Source: Novosphingobium cyanobacteriorum (GTDB taxonomy: Bacteria > Pseudomonadota > Alphaproteobacteria > Sphingomonadales > Sphingomonadaceae). Taken from it: 64,000 bases of DNA. Shown here in pieces: positions 1 to 8,576 of the stretch (its first letter is position 1; every line of letters starts with the position of its first letter). The DNA is taken from NCBI RefSeq assembly GCF_029436685.1, contig NZ_JAROCY010000002.1:124001-188000 (forward strand). The letters run 5' to 3'. The translations under genes and the position numbers were made by a program. Under the pieces are notes generated by a model, which ran no database searches, was not told where the DNA came from, and worked only from the letters and a program-made list of their open reading frames with translations.

Positions 1-363
1 GAAGGTGCCATAGTTCGGCAGCTCGTACTTGAAGCGCACCGCCGCGATCTTGCCCCCTTCCAGCAGCGCCACCCCGTTGTGCAGCGCTCCGTCACGCACG
101 AACACGCTGCCCACCAGCATCGCCGGCCCACCGTCGCGCGTCTTCGCCGCCAGCTTCTCCAGCTCCACCGCCGCCCGCTCGATCAGCGCGGGCTTCTGGA
201 TCAGGTCCTCGGGTGGATACCCGATCAGCTGCATTTCCGGGAAAACGATCAGGTCGCTCTGCGGCGATTGGGCGCGCACCGCCAGCATCGCCTCCACGTT
301 CGCGGCAAGATCGCCCACCTTCTGGTTAAGCTGGGCGAGGGTGATGATCAGTGTGTCTGCCAT
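1..363 (-). CDS. nadE: Glutamine-dependent NAD+ synthetase, N-terminal part (partial)
   Basis: This is the first 121 residues of a carbon-nitrogen-hydrolase (nitrilase-fold) domain; the rest lies beyond the left edge. The domain releases ammonia from glutamine for the C-terminal NAD synthetase domain, which amidates deamido-NAD in the cytoplasm. Visible hallmarks are the catalytic Glu43 in [15 protein letters not shown] and the catalytic Lys112 in [11 protein letters not shown], a segment typical of bacterial NadE rather than other nitrilases. The ATG at 363 follows a good ribosome-binding site, GGGAGAGG. It is divergent from prs, another nucleotide-pathway gene. The synthetase domain cannot be checked here. 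Confidence 0.88.
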   Translation of the reverse strand, partial: MADTLIITLAQLNQKVGDLAANVEAMLAVRAQSPQSDLIVFPEMQLIGYPPEDLIQKPALIERAAVELEKLAAKTRDGGPAMLVGSVFVRDGALHNGVALLEGGKIAAVRFKYELPNYGTF

Positions 364-491
364 ATCCTCTCCCTAGGGGCCAACTCTCCCCGCGCGCAAG
401 AGTTGCGGATAGCCACCGTAGAATCGTTGCAATAGTGTCATCATGGGCTAAGGGCGCGCCAAGGGATAAGAGCAGAGGGACTCGCCATCCG

Positions 492-1427
492 ATGAAGATC
501 ATGTCCGGCAACGGCAATCTGCCGCTCGCGCGCGCGATTGCCGCCTACCTCGAACTGCCGCTGACTGACGCCAGCGTGCGCCGTTTCGCGGACGAGGAAG
601 TCTTCGTCGAAATTCACGAGAACGTGCGTGGCGAGGACGTCTTCCTCGTCCAGTCTACCAGCTACCCGGCGAACGACAACCTGATGGAACTGCTGATCTG
701 CATCGATGCGCTGCGCCGCGCCTCGGCCAAGCGGATCACCGCGGTGGTGCCCTATTTCGGCTATGCCCGGCAGGATCGCAAGCCTGGCCCGCGCACGCCG
801 ATCTCGGCAAAGCTGGTGGCGAACCTGATCACCCAGGCCGGGGCTGACCGTGTGCTCTCGGTCGATCTCCACGCCGGGCAGATCCAGGGCTTCTTCGATA
901 TCCCCACCGACAACCTCTTCGCTGCGCCGGTCATGGCGGCAGACATCCAGACGCGCTACGGCGGGCAGTCGCTGATGGTCGTTTCGCCCGACGTGGGCGG
1001 CGTGGTCCGCGCCCGTGCGCTGGCCAAGCGGCTCGACAACGCCCCGCTCGCCATCGTGGACAAGCGGCGTGACAAGCCCGGCCAGTCCGAAGTGATGAAC
1101 ATCATCGGTGACGTGAAGGGCCGCATGTGCATCCTGATCGACGATATCATCGATTCCGGTGGCACCCTGTGCAACGCGGCGCAGGCGCTGATGGATGCCG
1201 GCGCTTCCGGCGTCGCCGCCTACATCACCCACGGCGTGCTCTCGGGCGGCGCGGTCGCCCGCGTCGGCAATTCGGCGCTCAAGGAGCTGGTGATCACCGA
1301 CACCATCCTGCCGACCGACGCCACCAAGGAATGCAACCGCATCCGCGTCCTCACCATCGCGCCGCTGATCGGTGAGGCGGTGCGCCGCATCGCCGATGAA
1401 AGTTCGGTCAGCTCGCTGTTCGACTGA
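492..1427 (+). CDS. prs: Ribose-phosphate pyrophosphokinase (PRPP synthetase)
   Basis: Makes PRPP from ribose 5-phosphate and ATP for purine, pyrimidine, histidine, tryptophan and NAD synthesis. The 311-residue product has the usual family length. Visible motifs are the catalytic flexible-loop KRR (191-193), the [11 protein letters not shown] segment (125-135) and the PRPP-binding loop DDIIDSGGT (217-225). The reading frame extends upstream to 351, but the conserved N-terminus MKIMSGNGN begins at the ATG at 492, about ten bases after AGAGGG. It is transcribed away from nadE. A perfect small hairpin, CTGCGG/CCGCAG (1437-1452), follows the stop but has no T-run. Confidence 0.95.
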   Translation: MKIMSGNGNLPLARAIAAYLELPLTDASVRRFADEEVFVEIHENVRGEDVFLVQSTSYPANDNLMELLICIDALRRASAKRITAVVPYFGYARQDRKPGPRTPISAKLVANLITQAGADRVLSVDLHAGQIQGFFDIPTDNLFAAPVMAADIQTRYGGQSLMVVSPDVGGVVRARALAKRLDNAPLAIVDKRRDKPGQSEVMNIIGDVKGRMCILIDDIIDSGGTLCNAAQALMDAGASGVAAYITHGVLSGGAVARVGNSALKELVITDTILPTDATKECNRIRVLTIAPLIGEAVRRIADESSVSSLFD

Positions 1428-1523
1428 ACCCTCGCGCTGCGGTTTTCCGCAGGGTGCGATGGTTACCCTGCCGTTACCTTTCGCGGGCCTAGGCAAAGGC
1501 CCGTGGCTGCGGCTTAACGCCAA

Positions 1524-1569
1524 ATTGCTCCCGGTTGCGGCTCATGAGGCCGCAGCCTCACGGAGCAAT
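1524..1569 (+). promoter_or_regulatory. Leader hairpin covering the Shine-Dalgarno of the first RTX gene
   Basis: ATTGCTCC (1524-1531) is perfectly complementary to GGAGCAAT (1562-1569). Inside it a second nine-pair stem (1533-1541 with 1549-1557, one G-U) closes a seven-base loop. The GGAG of the 3' arm is the only ribosome-binding site for the ATG at 1572, so the folded leader should hide it. The pairing is read directly from sequence; a role in translational or temperature control is inference. Confidence 0.45.
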
Positions 1570-1571
1570 CG

Positions 1572-2363
1572 ATGTTCGCCGCGTTCTTCGGGTCCTTCTT
1601 CCCGTCCCCCGAATCCCGCCTGTCCGATCGCTGGGTCGCGCCGGTCGTCGCTTCCCAGCCCGATCCCGATGATCTCGATCATGATGGCCGCCCTGACGAT
1701 ATCCTCGTCGGCACCTCGGCCTCGGATGTCTGGCACGCCGGCCTCGGCAACGATCAGCTGCGCGGGCGTGATGGCAATGACAGGATCTTTGGCGATGACG
1801 GCAATGATGTGATCGCCGGCGACGAAGGCAATGATCAGCTCGAAGGCGGCGCCGGGAACGATACCGTGCTTGGCGGCAGCGGCAACGATATCGTGCGCGG
1901 CGATGATGGCACCGATCGCCTCTCGGGCGAATCCGGCAACGACATCGTCGATGGCGGCGCGGGCAACGATCGCATCAGCGGCGGATCGGGCAACGACATC
2001 ATCACCGGCGGCGCGGGGCGCGATGTCGTCTCTGGCGAGGCCGGGGCCGACATCTTCGTCTTCAATGAAGGCGATTTCGCCTCCGCCAGCCCCGACCGGG
2101 CCGATTGCATCACCGATTTCAACCACGGCCAGGCCGATACCATCGATCTCACCGATATCGACGCCAACACGCGCGCTGCGGGCGAACAGTGGTTCACCTT
2201 CCTCGGTGACAAGGCCTTTACCGGCCGCCCCGGCCAGCTCCGCTATGAAGCGTTCGGCAACGGCGTGGTCGTGCTGGCTGACACGAATGGCGACCGCCTG
2301 GCCGATTTCGCCATCCGGCTCGACAACGTCACCAAGCTCGTGGAAACCGACTTCATCCTCTGA
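1572..2363 (+). CDS. Short RTX (hemolysin-type calcium-binding repeat) protein
   Basis: A 263-residue acidic protein made almost wholly of glycine/aspartate nonapeptides of the GGxGNDxxx type (about residues 50-155), which fold into a calcium-loaded parallel beta-roll outside the cell. The last ~100 residues form the conserved domain also seen in the genes at 2617 and 5615: GADIFVF, then DFxHGQADTIDLTDID, ending in TDFIL, which resembles type I secretion signals. No enzymatic domain and no cleavable signal peptide are visible. It may be a structural or surface-layer protein. No HlyB/HlyD/TolC genes lie in the window, so the exporter must be elsewhere. Confidence 0.8.
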   Translation: MFAAFFGSFFPSPESRLSDRWVAPVVASQPDPDDLDHDGRPDDILVGTSASDVWHAGLGNDQLRGRDGNDRIFGDDGNDVIAGDEGNDQLEGGAGNDTVLGGSGNDIVRGDDGTDRLSGESGNDIVDGGAGNDRISGGSGNDIITGGAGRDVVSGEAGADIFVFNEGDFASASPDRADCITDFNHGQADTIDLTDIDANTRAAGEQWFTFLGDKAFTGRPGQLRYEAFGNGVVVLADTNGDRLADFAIRLDNVTKLVETDFIL

Positions 2364-2573
2364 TCGCAGGAAGCTGCGACTCGCTCGGCCGGGCGCGCTC
2401 ACGCAGCGTGCAATGCCCGCAGCTGCGCACGGCTTGAGGTGACTGCCGTAAATTGCCTTTCCGGCCACCACATTGCGGCAATCAAGGCGGTACAACAGCC
2501 ACGCTGGTTAACAGCTTGGTGATCCCGCGCCGTATAGGTGCGTTTTCACCTTCGCCTTAACCCGTCCTTCACT

Positions 2574-2614
2574 CCCTGCCTCCTTGCTTTTCCGGGGACT
2601 AGCAAAAGGCAGGG
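2574..2614 (+). promoter_or_regulatory. Leader hairpin covering the Shine-Dalgarno of the second RTX gene
   Basis: CCCTGCC (2574-2580) is complementary to GGCAGGG (2608-2614), and TTTT (2588-2591) can pair with AAAA (2604-2607), leaving a seven-base bulge. GGCAGGG is the best ribosome-binding site for the ATG at 2617. The arrangement parallels the hairpin before the first RTX gene. It is weaker than that one, and its function is inferred. Confidence 0.3.
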
Positions 2615-2616
2615 TC

Positions 2617-3537
2617 ATGACGCTTCATCACACATTCCACGCGATCGATTCGAATGATCAGGGTCAGGATACCGACGGTGACGACCTGATCTCCGGCGGC
2701 ATTGGCGACGATATCGAAAACGGCGGCCTCGGCAACGACGACATCAGCGGCGGTGACGGCAACGACGATCTCAACGGCGACGATGGCGACGACAATCTCG
2801 ACGGCGGCACCGGTGACGACACGCTCGATGGCGGCAAGGGCAGCGACACCATGTTCGGTGGCATCGGGCACGATACTCTCCACGGCGGCGGCGGCATCGA
2901 TCACCTTCACGGCGATGATGGTGACGATGACCTCAACGGCGGCGGCAACGACGACGATCTTGACGGCGGCACCGGCAACGACCACCTCGCCGGTGGTGGC
3001 GGGCATGATGTCCTCCACGGCGATGGCGGTGACGACAATCTTGCCGGTGGCAGCGGCGATGACGACCTGAACGGCGATGACGGCACCGACAAGCTTTCGG
3101 GTGGCACTGGCGACGACGATCTCAACGGCGGCGCCGGCAACGATGTGGTCAGGGGCGGCGATGGCGCCGACACTGTCGATGGCGGCACCGGCAAGGACAA
3201 GCTGGCCGGTGGTCTCGGTGCCGATACATTCGTCTTCGTCGATGGCGATTTTTCGGGGGCGACCCGTGGCGGCGCGGATCGCATCCAGGATTTCAGCCAC
3301 GCCGATGGTGACAGGATCGATCTCACCGGCGTCGATGCCGACACCCTCACCGACGGGCACCAAGGCTTCACCTTCATCGGTGCAGATGCCTTCGGCAACC
3401 ATGCGGGCGAACTGCGCTTCGAAGTGATCAAGGGAGATGGCGTGGTCTTTGGCGACACCGATGGCGATGGCGTGGCCGACTTCGCCATCCGCCTCGATGA
3501 CGTCACCACGCTGGATGCGACCGACTTCATCCTCTGA
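2617..3537 (+). CDS. Short RTX (hemolysin-type calcium-binding repeat) protein
   Basis: A 306-residue paralogue of the preceding RTX gene. About 20 near-perfect Gly-Asp nonapeptides (GGxGDDDLNGxxG style) fill residues ~20-200, followed by the shared C-terminal domain (GADTFVFVDGDF, DRIDLTGVDADT, ending TDFIL). The ATG at 2617 is preferred over an upstream in-frame TTG at 2584 because GGCAGGG lies just before it. Binding of calcium and type I secretion are inferred from the family. Side by side with the 1572 gene it looks like a tandem duplication with repeat expansion. No catalytic domain is visible. Confidence 0.8.
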   Translation: MTLHHTFHAIDSNDQGQDTDGDDLISGGIGDDIENGGLGNDDISGGDGNDDLNGDDGDDNLDGGTGDDTLDGGKGSDTMFGGIGHDTLHGGGGIDHLHGDDGDDDLNGGGNDDDLDGGTGNDHLAGGGGHDVLHGDGGDDNLAGGSGDDDLNGDDGTDKLSGGTGDDDLNGGAGNDVVRGGDGADTVDGGTGKDKLAGGLGADTFVFVDGDFSGATRGGADRIQDFSHADGDRIDLTGVDADTLTDGHQGFTFIGADAFGNHAGELRFEVIKGDGVVFGDTDGDGVADFAIRLDDVTTLDATDFIL

Positions 3538-3638
3538 TCGACCAGTGCCCTGATCGCGCGCCTCGCGCTTTGGCTGGTTGACGGCCGGAGCCCAGGCGCG
3601 GACCTTGCCGTCCTTTCGCGGCAAGGGAGAGGCTGGCG

Positions 3639-4400
3639 ATGCACTATCTGACGGTTGCCGAGGCGCAGGCCCTGCCGGGTCTGCGCCTCGTGCTCACGGC
3701 CGGCGTGCCTGGTCCCTGGGGCGAGGCGGCCAAGGCCGTGCTGGCCTTTCGCAAAGTCCCTTTCACGCCCGTGGCGCAGCAGGCCATGGCCCCGAACGAA
3801 GACCTGCTGGCCTGGACCGGCCACCGCAACGCCCCGATCGTGTGCCTCGATGATGAACCGCCGCTCACCGGCTGGCACGATATCCTGCTTCTGGCCGAAC
3901 GGCTGGGGCAGGGGCCTTCGCTGCTCCCGGCCGATCCCGTGCAGCGCGCGCTCTGCCTCGGCCTCTGCCTTGAGATCGCCGGGCGCGACGGGCTGGGCTG
4001 GAACCGCCGGCATCAGATCATGGCCGCCTCCCTTTCGGCCGGCCCCGATCCCGCGCTCGATGCATTGGCTCGCACCTACCATGTCACGCCCGCCACCATC
4101 GCCGCCGCGCCCGCGCGCCTTGCGCAGATCCTCTCGGGCCTCGCTGCACAGTTGCGGCAACAGGCGGATCGGGGGTCCGGCTATCTCGTCGGCGATATGG
4201 TCAGCGCGGCAGACCTTTTCTGGGCCTGCTTCTCGATGATGCTCGCGCCCCTGCCGCAGGATGTGAACCCGATGCCGGACTGGCTGCGCGGGCCCTATGC
4301 CGATTGCGATCCGGTCACCATGGCCGCGCTCGATCCGCTGCTGATCGCGCACCGCGATCGCATCTATGCCCGCCACATCGGCCTGCCACTGGATTACTGA
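3639..4400 (+). CDS. Glutathione S-transferase-like protein
   Basis: A 253-residue protein with a GST-like layout: a thioredoxin-like N-terminal region (about 1-90, with the NAPIVCLDDEPPLTGWHDILL stretch standing where family members bind glutathione) and a helical C-terminal half containing VGDMVSAADLFW, the N-capping motif of GST-C. It is diverged: the typical catalytic Ser/Tyr/Cys near the N-terminus is not obvious. GGGAGAGG precedes the ATG. Its stop overlaps the start of the next GST (ATGA), so the two are probably co-translated. The substrate is unknown. Confidence 0.72.
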   Translation: MHYLTVAEAQALPGLRLVLTAGVPGPWGEAAKAVLAFRKVPFTPVAQQAMAPNEDLLAWTGHRNAPIVCLDDEPPLTGWHDILLLAERLGQGPSLLPADPVQRALCLGLCLEIAGRDGLGWNRRHQIMAASLSAGPDPALDALARTYHVTPATIAAAPARLAQILSGLAAQLRQQADRGSGYLVGDMVSAADLFWACFSMMLAPLPQDVNPMPDWLRGPYADCDPVTMAALDPLLIAHRDRIYARHIGLPLDY

Positions 4401-5104
4401 TGATCGACTTCCACTTCTTCCCGTCGCCCAACACCTGGAAGGTGGCGATCATGCTGGAGGAATGCGGCCTCCCCTATCGCCTCGTGCCCGTGGACATCAC
4501 CGCCGATGCCCAGTTCGCGCCCGAATTCCTGCGCATCAGCCCCAACAACCGCGTCCCCGCCATCGTCGATCACACTGCGCCGGATGGTTCGCAGCCGGTC
4601 TTCGAATCCGGCGCCATCCTGCTCTACCTTGCCGAAAAGACCGGGCGTTTCCTCAGTCCCTCCGGCCCGGCGCGCGTCGCCGCGCAGGAATGGCTGATGT
4701 GGCAGATGGGCGGGTTGGGGCCAATGGCCGGGCAGGCGCACCATTTCCGCCGCTATGCCCCGGCGGGCAACGATTACGCCGTCGATCGCTACACGCGGGA
4801 ATGCGCGCGGCTCTATCGCGTGCTTGATGCGCGACTCGCCGGGCGAAGCTGGATCGCGGATGATTATTCCGTTGCCGACATGGCCTGCTGGGGCTGGGTC
4901 TGGTTCCACCGCCTCCACGGGCAGGACCTCGGCGATTTCCCCCAGATCGGCCGCTGGTTCACCGCGATGTCCGCCCGCCCCGCGGTGCAGCGCGCGCAGG
5001 CCCTCGGCCACGATCTCGTCAGCCCCGCCTTCGCCCGCGTGCTGCAGCAGCCCGCCTATGATGAAGACCCCCTGTTTGCGGCGGACACGACAAGGGTGAA
5101 ATGA
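4400..5104 (+). CDS. Glutathione S-transferase (Ure2p/YfcG-like)
   Basis: A 234-residue cytoplasmic GST. The N-terminus FFPSPNTWKVAIMLEECGLPY matches the Nu/Ure2p-like group, in which a Thr/Asn pair near the N-terminus contacts glutathione. NNRVPAIVDH holds the cis-Pro, and ESGAILLYLAEK is the glutathione gamma-Glu site. The C-terminal helical domain has SWIADDYSVADMA. The ATG lies inside the stop of the preceding GST-like gene, giving a two-gene unit. Disulfide reductase activity is typical of the group, but the substrate cannot be predicted. Confidence 0.85.
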   Translation: MIDFHFFPSPNTWKVAIMLEECGLPYRLVPVDITADAQFAPEFLRISPNNRVPAIVDHTAPDGSQPVFESGAILLYLAEKTGRFLSPSGPARVAAQEWLMWQMGGLGPMAGQAHHFRRYAPAGNDYAVDRYTRECARLYRVLDARLAGRSWIADDYSVADMACWGWVWFHRLHGQDLGDFPQIGRWFTAMSARPAVQRAQALGHDLVSPAFARVLQQPAYDEDPLFAADTTRVK

Positions 5105-5199
5105 CCCGCGGCCACGCGGCAATCCGGCACCATCCCTTGCCAGCAGCCCTGTGCGCGTTAGACCGTTGCCAGAGTCACTCGAACCCGGAAGATCCGCCG

Positions 5200-5466
5200 A
5201 TGCCGTCAGCACCTCCACCCCGCGGCAAATGGCGCCCCTTCACCGGCACCCCGCGTTCGCGCCAACAGGACCGCGCCGCCACCAGCCTGCCCGGCCTGCT
5301 GCTCTTCGTGCTGATCATCGGCCTCGGCCTCAGCGCCCTCTTCACAGCCTTCACCCATGCGCGTGCCGTCCACGCCTTCACCGGCGCAGACCGCCCCCTG
5401 GCCCTGGCCGGCGCGGCGATGGTCCTGATCGGCCTGCTCCAGGCCCGCAAGCTGATCCGGGGGTAG
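5200..5466 (+). CDS. Small two-helix membrane protein of unknown function
   Basis: An 88-residue protein with a basic, proline-rich N-terminus (about 1-30, including RGKWRPFTGTPRSRQQDR) and two hydrophobic helices (about 33-52 and 62-80), ending in RKLIRG. It is probably an inner-membrane hairpin protein with both ends in the cytoplasm. The frame is open from 5101, but the ATG at 5200 follows GGAAGAT and gives a more sensible N-terminus. I do not recognise the family. It lies just downstream of the GST pair. Confidence 0.55.
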   Translation: MPSAPPPRGKWRPFTGTPRSRQQDRAATSLPGLLLFVLIIGLGLSALFTAFTHARAVHAFTGADRPLALAGAAMVLIGLLQARKLIRG

Positions 5467-5614
5467 CTCAGCACTGCCTGATTTCGCCTGGCGAATTTGA
5501 ATGGAGCTATCCGTTGCCGGCTTGGCCCGACAGCGGGCAATTGCCCGGAATCGTTGGCAAATGGCTGCCCCTCATGGATGCCTTGCCTCGTGAAGGGGCG
5601 GGGCGCTTACCCCG

Positions 5615-7951
5615 TCACAGCACGAAGTCCGCCGCCTGCAGCACCGCGTCGGCACGTACCGAGATCACCATGTCGGCCAGCTTGTCGCCATCGGCGTCGA
5701 TCTGCACGATCTGCCCGCCGGCCGCGCCGGTAACGCGCACCTCGCCCGCCGTGCCGGCAAACGCCGTGCTGCCGATGAAGCTCAGCGCATTGTCCACGCC
5801 GCCGGGCACGGGATCGAAGGCGGAAAGGTCGATGCGGTCGCCCTGCGCATGGCGGAAATCCAGCACGCGGTCGGCGGTGGCGGCGCTGGCGCCGCTCTCT
5901 CCGGCGGCGAACACAAAGGTGTCGGCCCCGGCGCCGCCGCTCAGCTTGTCGATACCCGCGCCGCCGGAAACGACATCGTTGCCGCCGTTGCCCACCAGCG
6001 TATTGTCCAGCGCGTTGCCGATCAGCACGTTATCCAGCGCATTGCCCTTGCCCGCCTTGGCCGCGCCCACCAGGATCAGGTTCTCGAGGTTCGCGCCCAG
6101 CACGTAGTTGATGCTGCTGACCACCGTATCCGTGCCCTGGTCGGCCTTCTCCACCACCACGTCGGCCAGGTTGTCCACGCCAAAGGCGTCGTCGCCCGAT
6201 CCGCCTTCCATGCGGTCTGCGCCCTTGCCCCCGTCGATCAGGTCCTTGCCCGCGCCGCCAAGCAGCACGTCGTCGCCCGCGCCGCCGTCAAGGCTGTCGT
6301 CGTCGTTGCCGCCGTCCATCGTGTCATTGCCGATGCCGCCTTCCAGCAGATCGCGCCCTGCCCCGCCGGCCAGGCTGTCGTTGCCGCCCAGCCCGCGCAG
6401 GGTGTCGTCGCCGCGCCCGCCGTCCAGCGCGTTGGCGGCCTCGTTGCCGATCAGCAGGTTGGCCCCATCGTTACCATTGCCGCCGATCGCCGCATTGCCG
6501 CCGATCTGCAGGATCTCCACGTTCGCGGCCAAGGTATAGCCCTTCAGCGTGGAGATCACCTTGTCCACCCCGCTGGTGGCGATTTCGATGATCACATCTC
6601 CGGCGTTGTCGATGGTATAGGTGTCGTCGCCATAGCCGCCGGTCATGCGGTCGGCCCCGGTCCCACCGTCCAGCCTGTCGTCATACAGGCTGCCGGTCAG
6701 GCTGTCGTCGCCGCCCTTGCCCAGCAGGGTCCAGTTGGCCGTGGTCGGCGCGGTCAGGGTGTTGGCCGTGGCATTGCCGGCCAGCTGGTGCACCGTGTTG
6801 TCGATCGAGACGACGGCGGAATAGACGCCCCACGAATTGCCGTCGGCGCCGCTCACGTCGCTCCACGTCACGATGAAGCCGCCATCGGTCGCCGGCACCA
6901 CGGTCGCCGCCCCGGCGCTCTGGCCTTGCGGGCTCAGCGTCATCATCCCGCCGAACTTCGTGCCATCGGGGTTGAACACCTGGGCCACAACCCGGTTCGA
7001 TCCGTCCTGCGCCACGATCACGAACTTGCCCGATTTCAGCAGGGCGATGGAGGGTTCGTAATAGTTGTCGTACTTGTCGTTGTACTGAATGTCGGGCGTC
7101 ACAGCTTCGCCGTTCTTGTCGAAGATGCGCACCTGGATGCCGCGCACCGGGGTGTCGCGCGCTTCATAGGCCGCCACGAAGCCGCCGCCCGGCAGGCCCA
7201 GCACATCCGCCTGCCCGCCGCTGGCGATATGCTCGGCAATGTCGATCGGCAGGGCAAAGGCCTTGGTCCCGTCGCTCGATATGATCTGCGCCCCGGTGCC
7301 CGCACCGTCTCGACTGTTGACCCAGGTCACCAGCACGCGCCCGTCGCTCAGCGCGGTGATTTCCGGCTGCTCGTCGGCCGAACGGTCCGGGTGGTCATAC
7401 ACCGCGATGTCGGCGCTCGTCGGCTTGCCCTTCGCATCGAAGAACTGCACGTGCAGGCGCGGATAGAAGACCCCCTTGAACTCCGCATTGCTCAGCCACA
7501 CCGCCGCAAAGCCGCCGTTGGACAACGCCGTCAGCTGTGACTGGTACTGGTTGTATTCGGGCGCGGTGTTCAGCGTCAGCTCGGCCCGGATCGCCTCGCC
7601 CGCGGCGTTGAACATCTGCGCGCGCACTTCCACCGCCGGGCTGGTCTTGGCACCGCCCGCGTCGGTCCACGAGATCACGAACTCGCCCGATTTCAGCACC
7701 GCGATCGCCGGCTGCACCTGGTCGCCCGCCAGCGAGGTGTTGACCTGGATCTCGCCGCCCACTTTCGCGCCCTTGGCATCGAACACCTGCGCCATGATGC
7801 CGGCGCCGCTGTTGTCGCCATTCAGGCCGCTGGCGTCCACCCACGCCACCACATAGCCGCCATCGGCAAGCCGTCCGATCGCCGATTGGAACTGCTTGCC
7901 CGTCGTGGTGGTGTTCACCAGAACCGGGTCTTTCGCCACAAACGCCGTCAT
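5615..7951 (-). CDS. Large RTX calcium-binding protein with N-terminal beta-repeat domain
   Basis: A 778-residue protein in three parts. Residues ~1-395 hold several ~65-residue repeats alternating GGYVVAWVD or GEFVISWTD with MAQVFDAKGAKVGGEIQVN, probably a beta-propeller-like fold common in secreted bacterial calcium-binding proteins. Residues ~410-660 carry RTX nonapeptides (GGxGNDxLxGG) in clusters. The last ~110 residues form the secretion-type domain shared with the 1572 and 2617 genes (GADTFVFAAGES, DRIDLSAFDP, ending AADFVL). A strong AGGAG precedes the ATG at 7951. It is likely exported by a type I system and folded by calcium outside the cell. Adhesion or surface coating is plausible but unproven. 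Confidence 0.82.
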   Translation of the reverse strand: MTAFVAKDPVLVNTTTTGKQFQSAIGRLADGGYVVAWVDASGLNGDNSGAGIMAQVFDAKGAKVGGEIQVNTSLAGDQVQPAIAVLKSGEFVISWTDAGGAKTSPAVEVRAQMFNAAGEAIRAELTLNTAPEYNQYQSQLTALSNGGFAAVWLSNAEFKGVFYPRLHVQFFDAKGKPTSADIAVYDHPDRSADEQPEITALSDGRVLVTWVNSRDGAGTGAQIISSDGTKAFALPIDIAEHIASGGQADVLGLPGGGFVAAYEARDTPVRGIQVRIFDKNGEAVTPDIQYNDKYDNYYEPSIALLKSGKFVIVAQDGSNRVVAQVFNPDGTKFGGMMTLSPQGQSAGAATVVPATDGGFIVTWSDVSGADGNSWGVYSAVVSIDNTVHQLAGNATANTLTAPTTANWTLLGKGGDDSLTGSLYDDRLDGGTGADRMTGGYGDDTYTIDNAGDVIIEIATSGVDKVISTLKGYTLAANVEILQIGGNAAIGGNGNDGANLLIGNEAANALDGGRGDDTLRGLGGNDSLAGGAGRDLLEGGIGNDTMDGGNDDDSLDGGAGDDVLLGGAGKDLIDGGKGADRMEGGSGDDAFGVDNLADVVVEKADQGTDTVVSSINYVLGANLENLILVGAAKAGKGNALDNVLIGNALDNTLVGNGGNDVVSGGAGIDKLSGGAGADTFVFAAGESGASAATADRVLDFRHAQGDRIDLSAFDPVPGGVDNALSFIGSTAFAGTAGEVRVTGAAGGQIVQIDADGDKLADMVISVRADAVLQAADFVL

Positions 7952-8576
7952 GTCTGCTCCTGCCTTTGGTGCGGGCAGGTTAAGGCACTGATGTGAAACG
8001 GTTCAACTGGGCATCGCCCCGTCTTTCCGTGATTGAATCCGTTTCCGCACTGTCCCGATCATCAGCAGCAATAATGGATCGTGATCGGAGGCAGTTGCGG
8101 AGCGCGCTTCGCCTCAATTGGCTTGCCAAACCTGCTTGCTTTGCTTTGCCCGCCACCGGATTTCTGAAGAACATTACTTTGCCTGCATGCCTCCGGCATC
8201 CAGCGCTGTTCTTGTTCTGCCAGCAGCGGAAGAACAGCGGAAGAACAGCCTGCTTCTCAGCAGGGCGGGGCCATTCGGCGGCACACGCCTGCGCCTGAAT
8301 CCAACACAATAAATAACATACGCGTCTGTTATTATAATTATCCCTTTCCTACATGTCGAAAGGGACGTAAATTCGGCCACGATGGCTCCCTGAAATCGTC
8401 AACGCTTCCGCCAAGTGCCGGGTATCGCGGCGTTTTTCCGCCTCGCCACGGGACTCGCTCCGAGCGCCAAAGGGCCGGCGCGGCGCGAATTTGGATTCAC
8501 CCCATTGGACAGTGTCAACTGTGTCAACCTCGCGCCCAGTGAGCCTGCGTCGCCACCGGCAACTTGGCGGGCCGGA
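7952..8576. other. 625-bp intergenic region with one perfect stem-loop
   Basis: This region separates the large RTX gene from the AraC regulator, and no convincing gene was found on either strand. It is less GC-rich than its surroundings in the middle (about 8300-8370). A perfect eight-pair stem, TCCCTTTC (8341-8348) with GAAAGGGA (8358-8365), closes a nine-base loop and sits next to an AT-rich stretch that could be a promoter. Short open frames in 7993-8380 have atypical composition and no start signals. Confidence 0.4.

Noticed and set aside
2640..3230. Regular short repeats resembling a CRISPR array or minisatellite
   Set aside because: The periodicity is that of nonapeptide codons (27 bases) within the RTX coding frame, with variable units and no conserved direct repeat or spacers.
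5849..7540. 563-residue plus-strand open frame over the large RTX gene
   Set aside because: Antisense to the RTX repeats; Val/Ala/His-rich text without any domain.
7993..8380. Small open frames in the spacer between the RTX gene and the AraC regulator
   Set aside because: No ribosome-binding sites, no recognisable motifs and conflicting frames on both strands.
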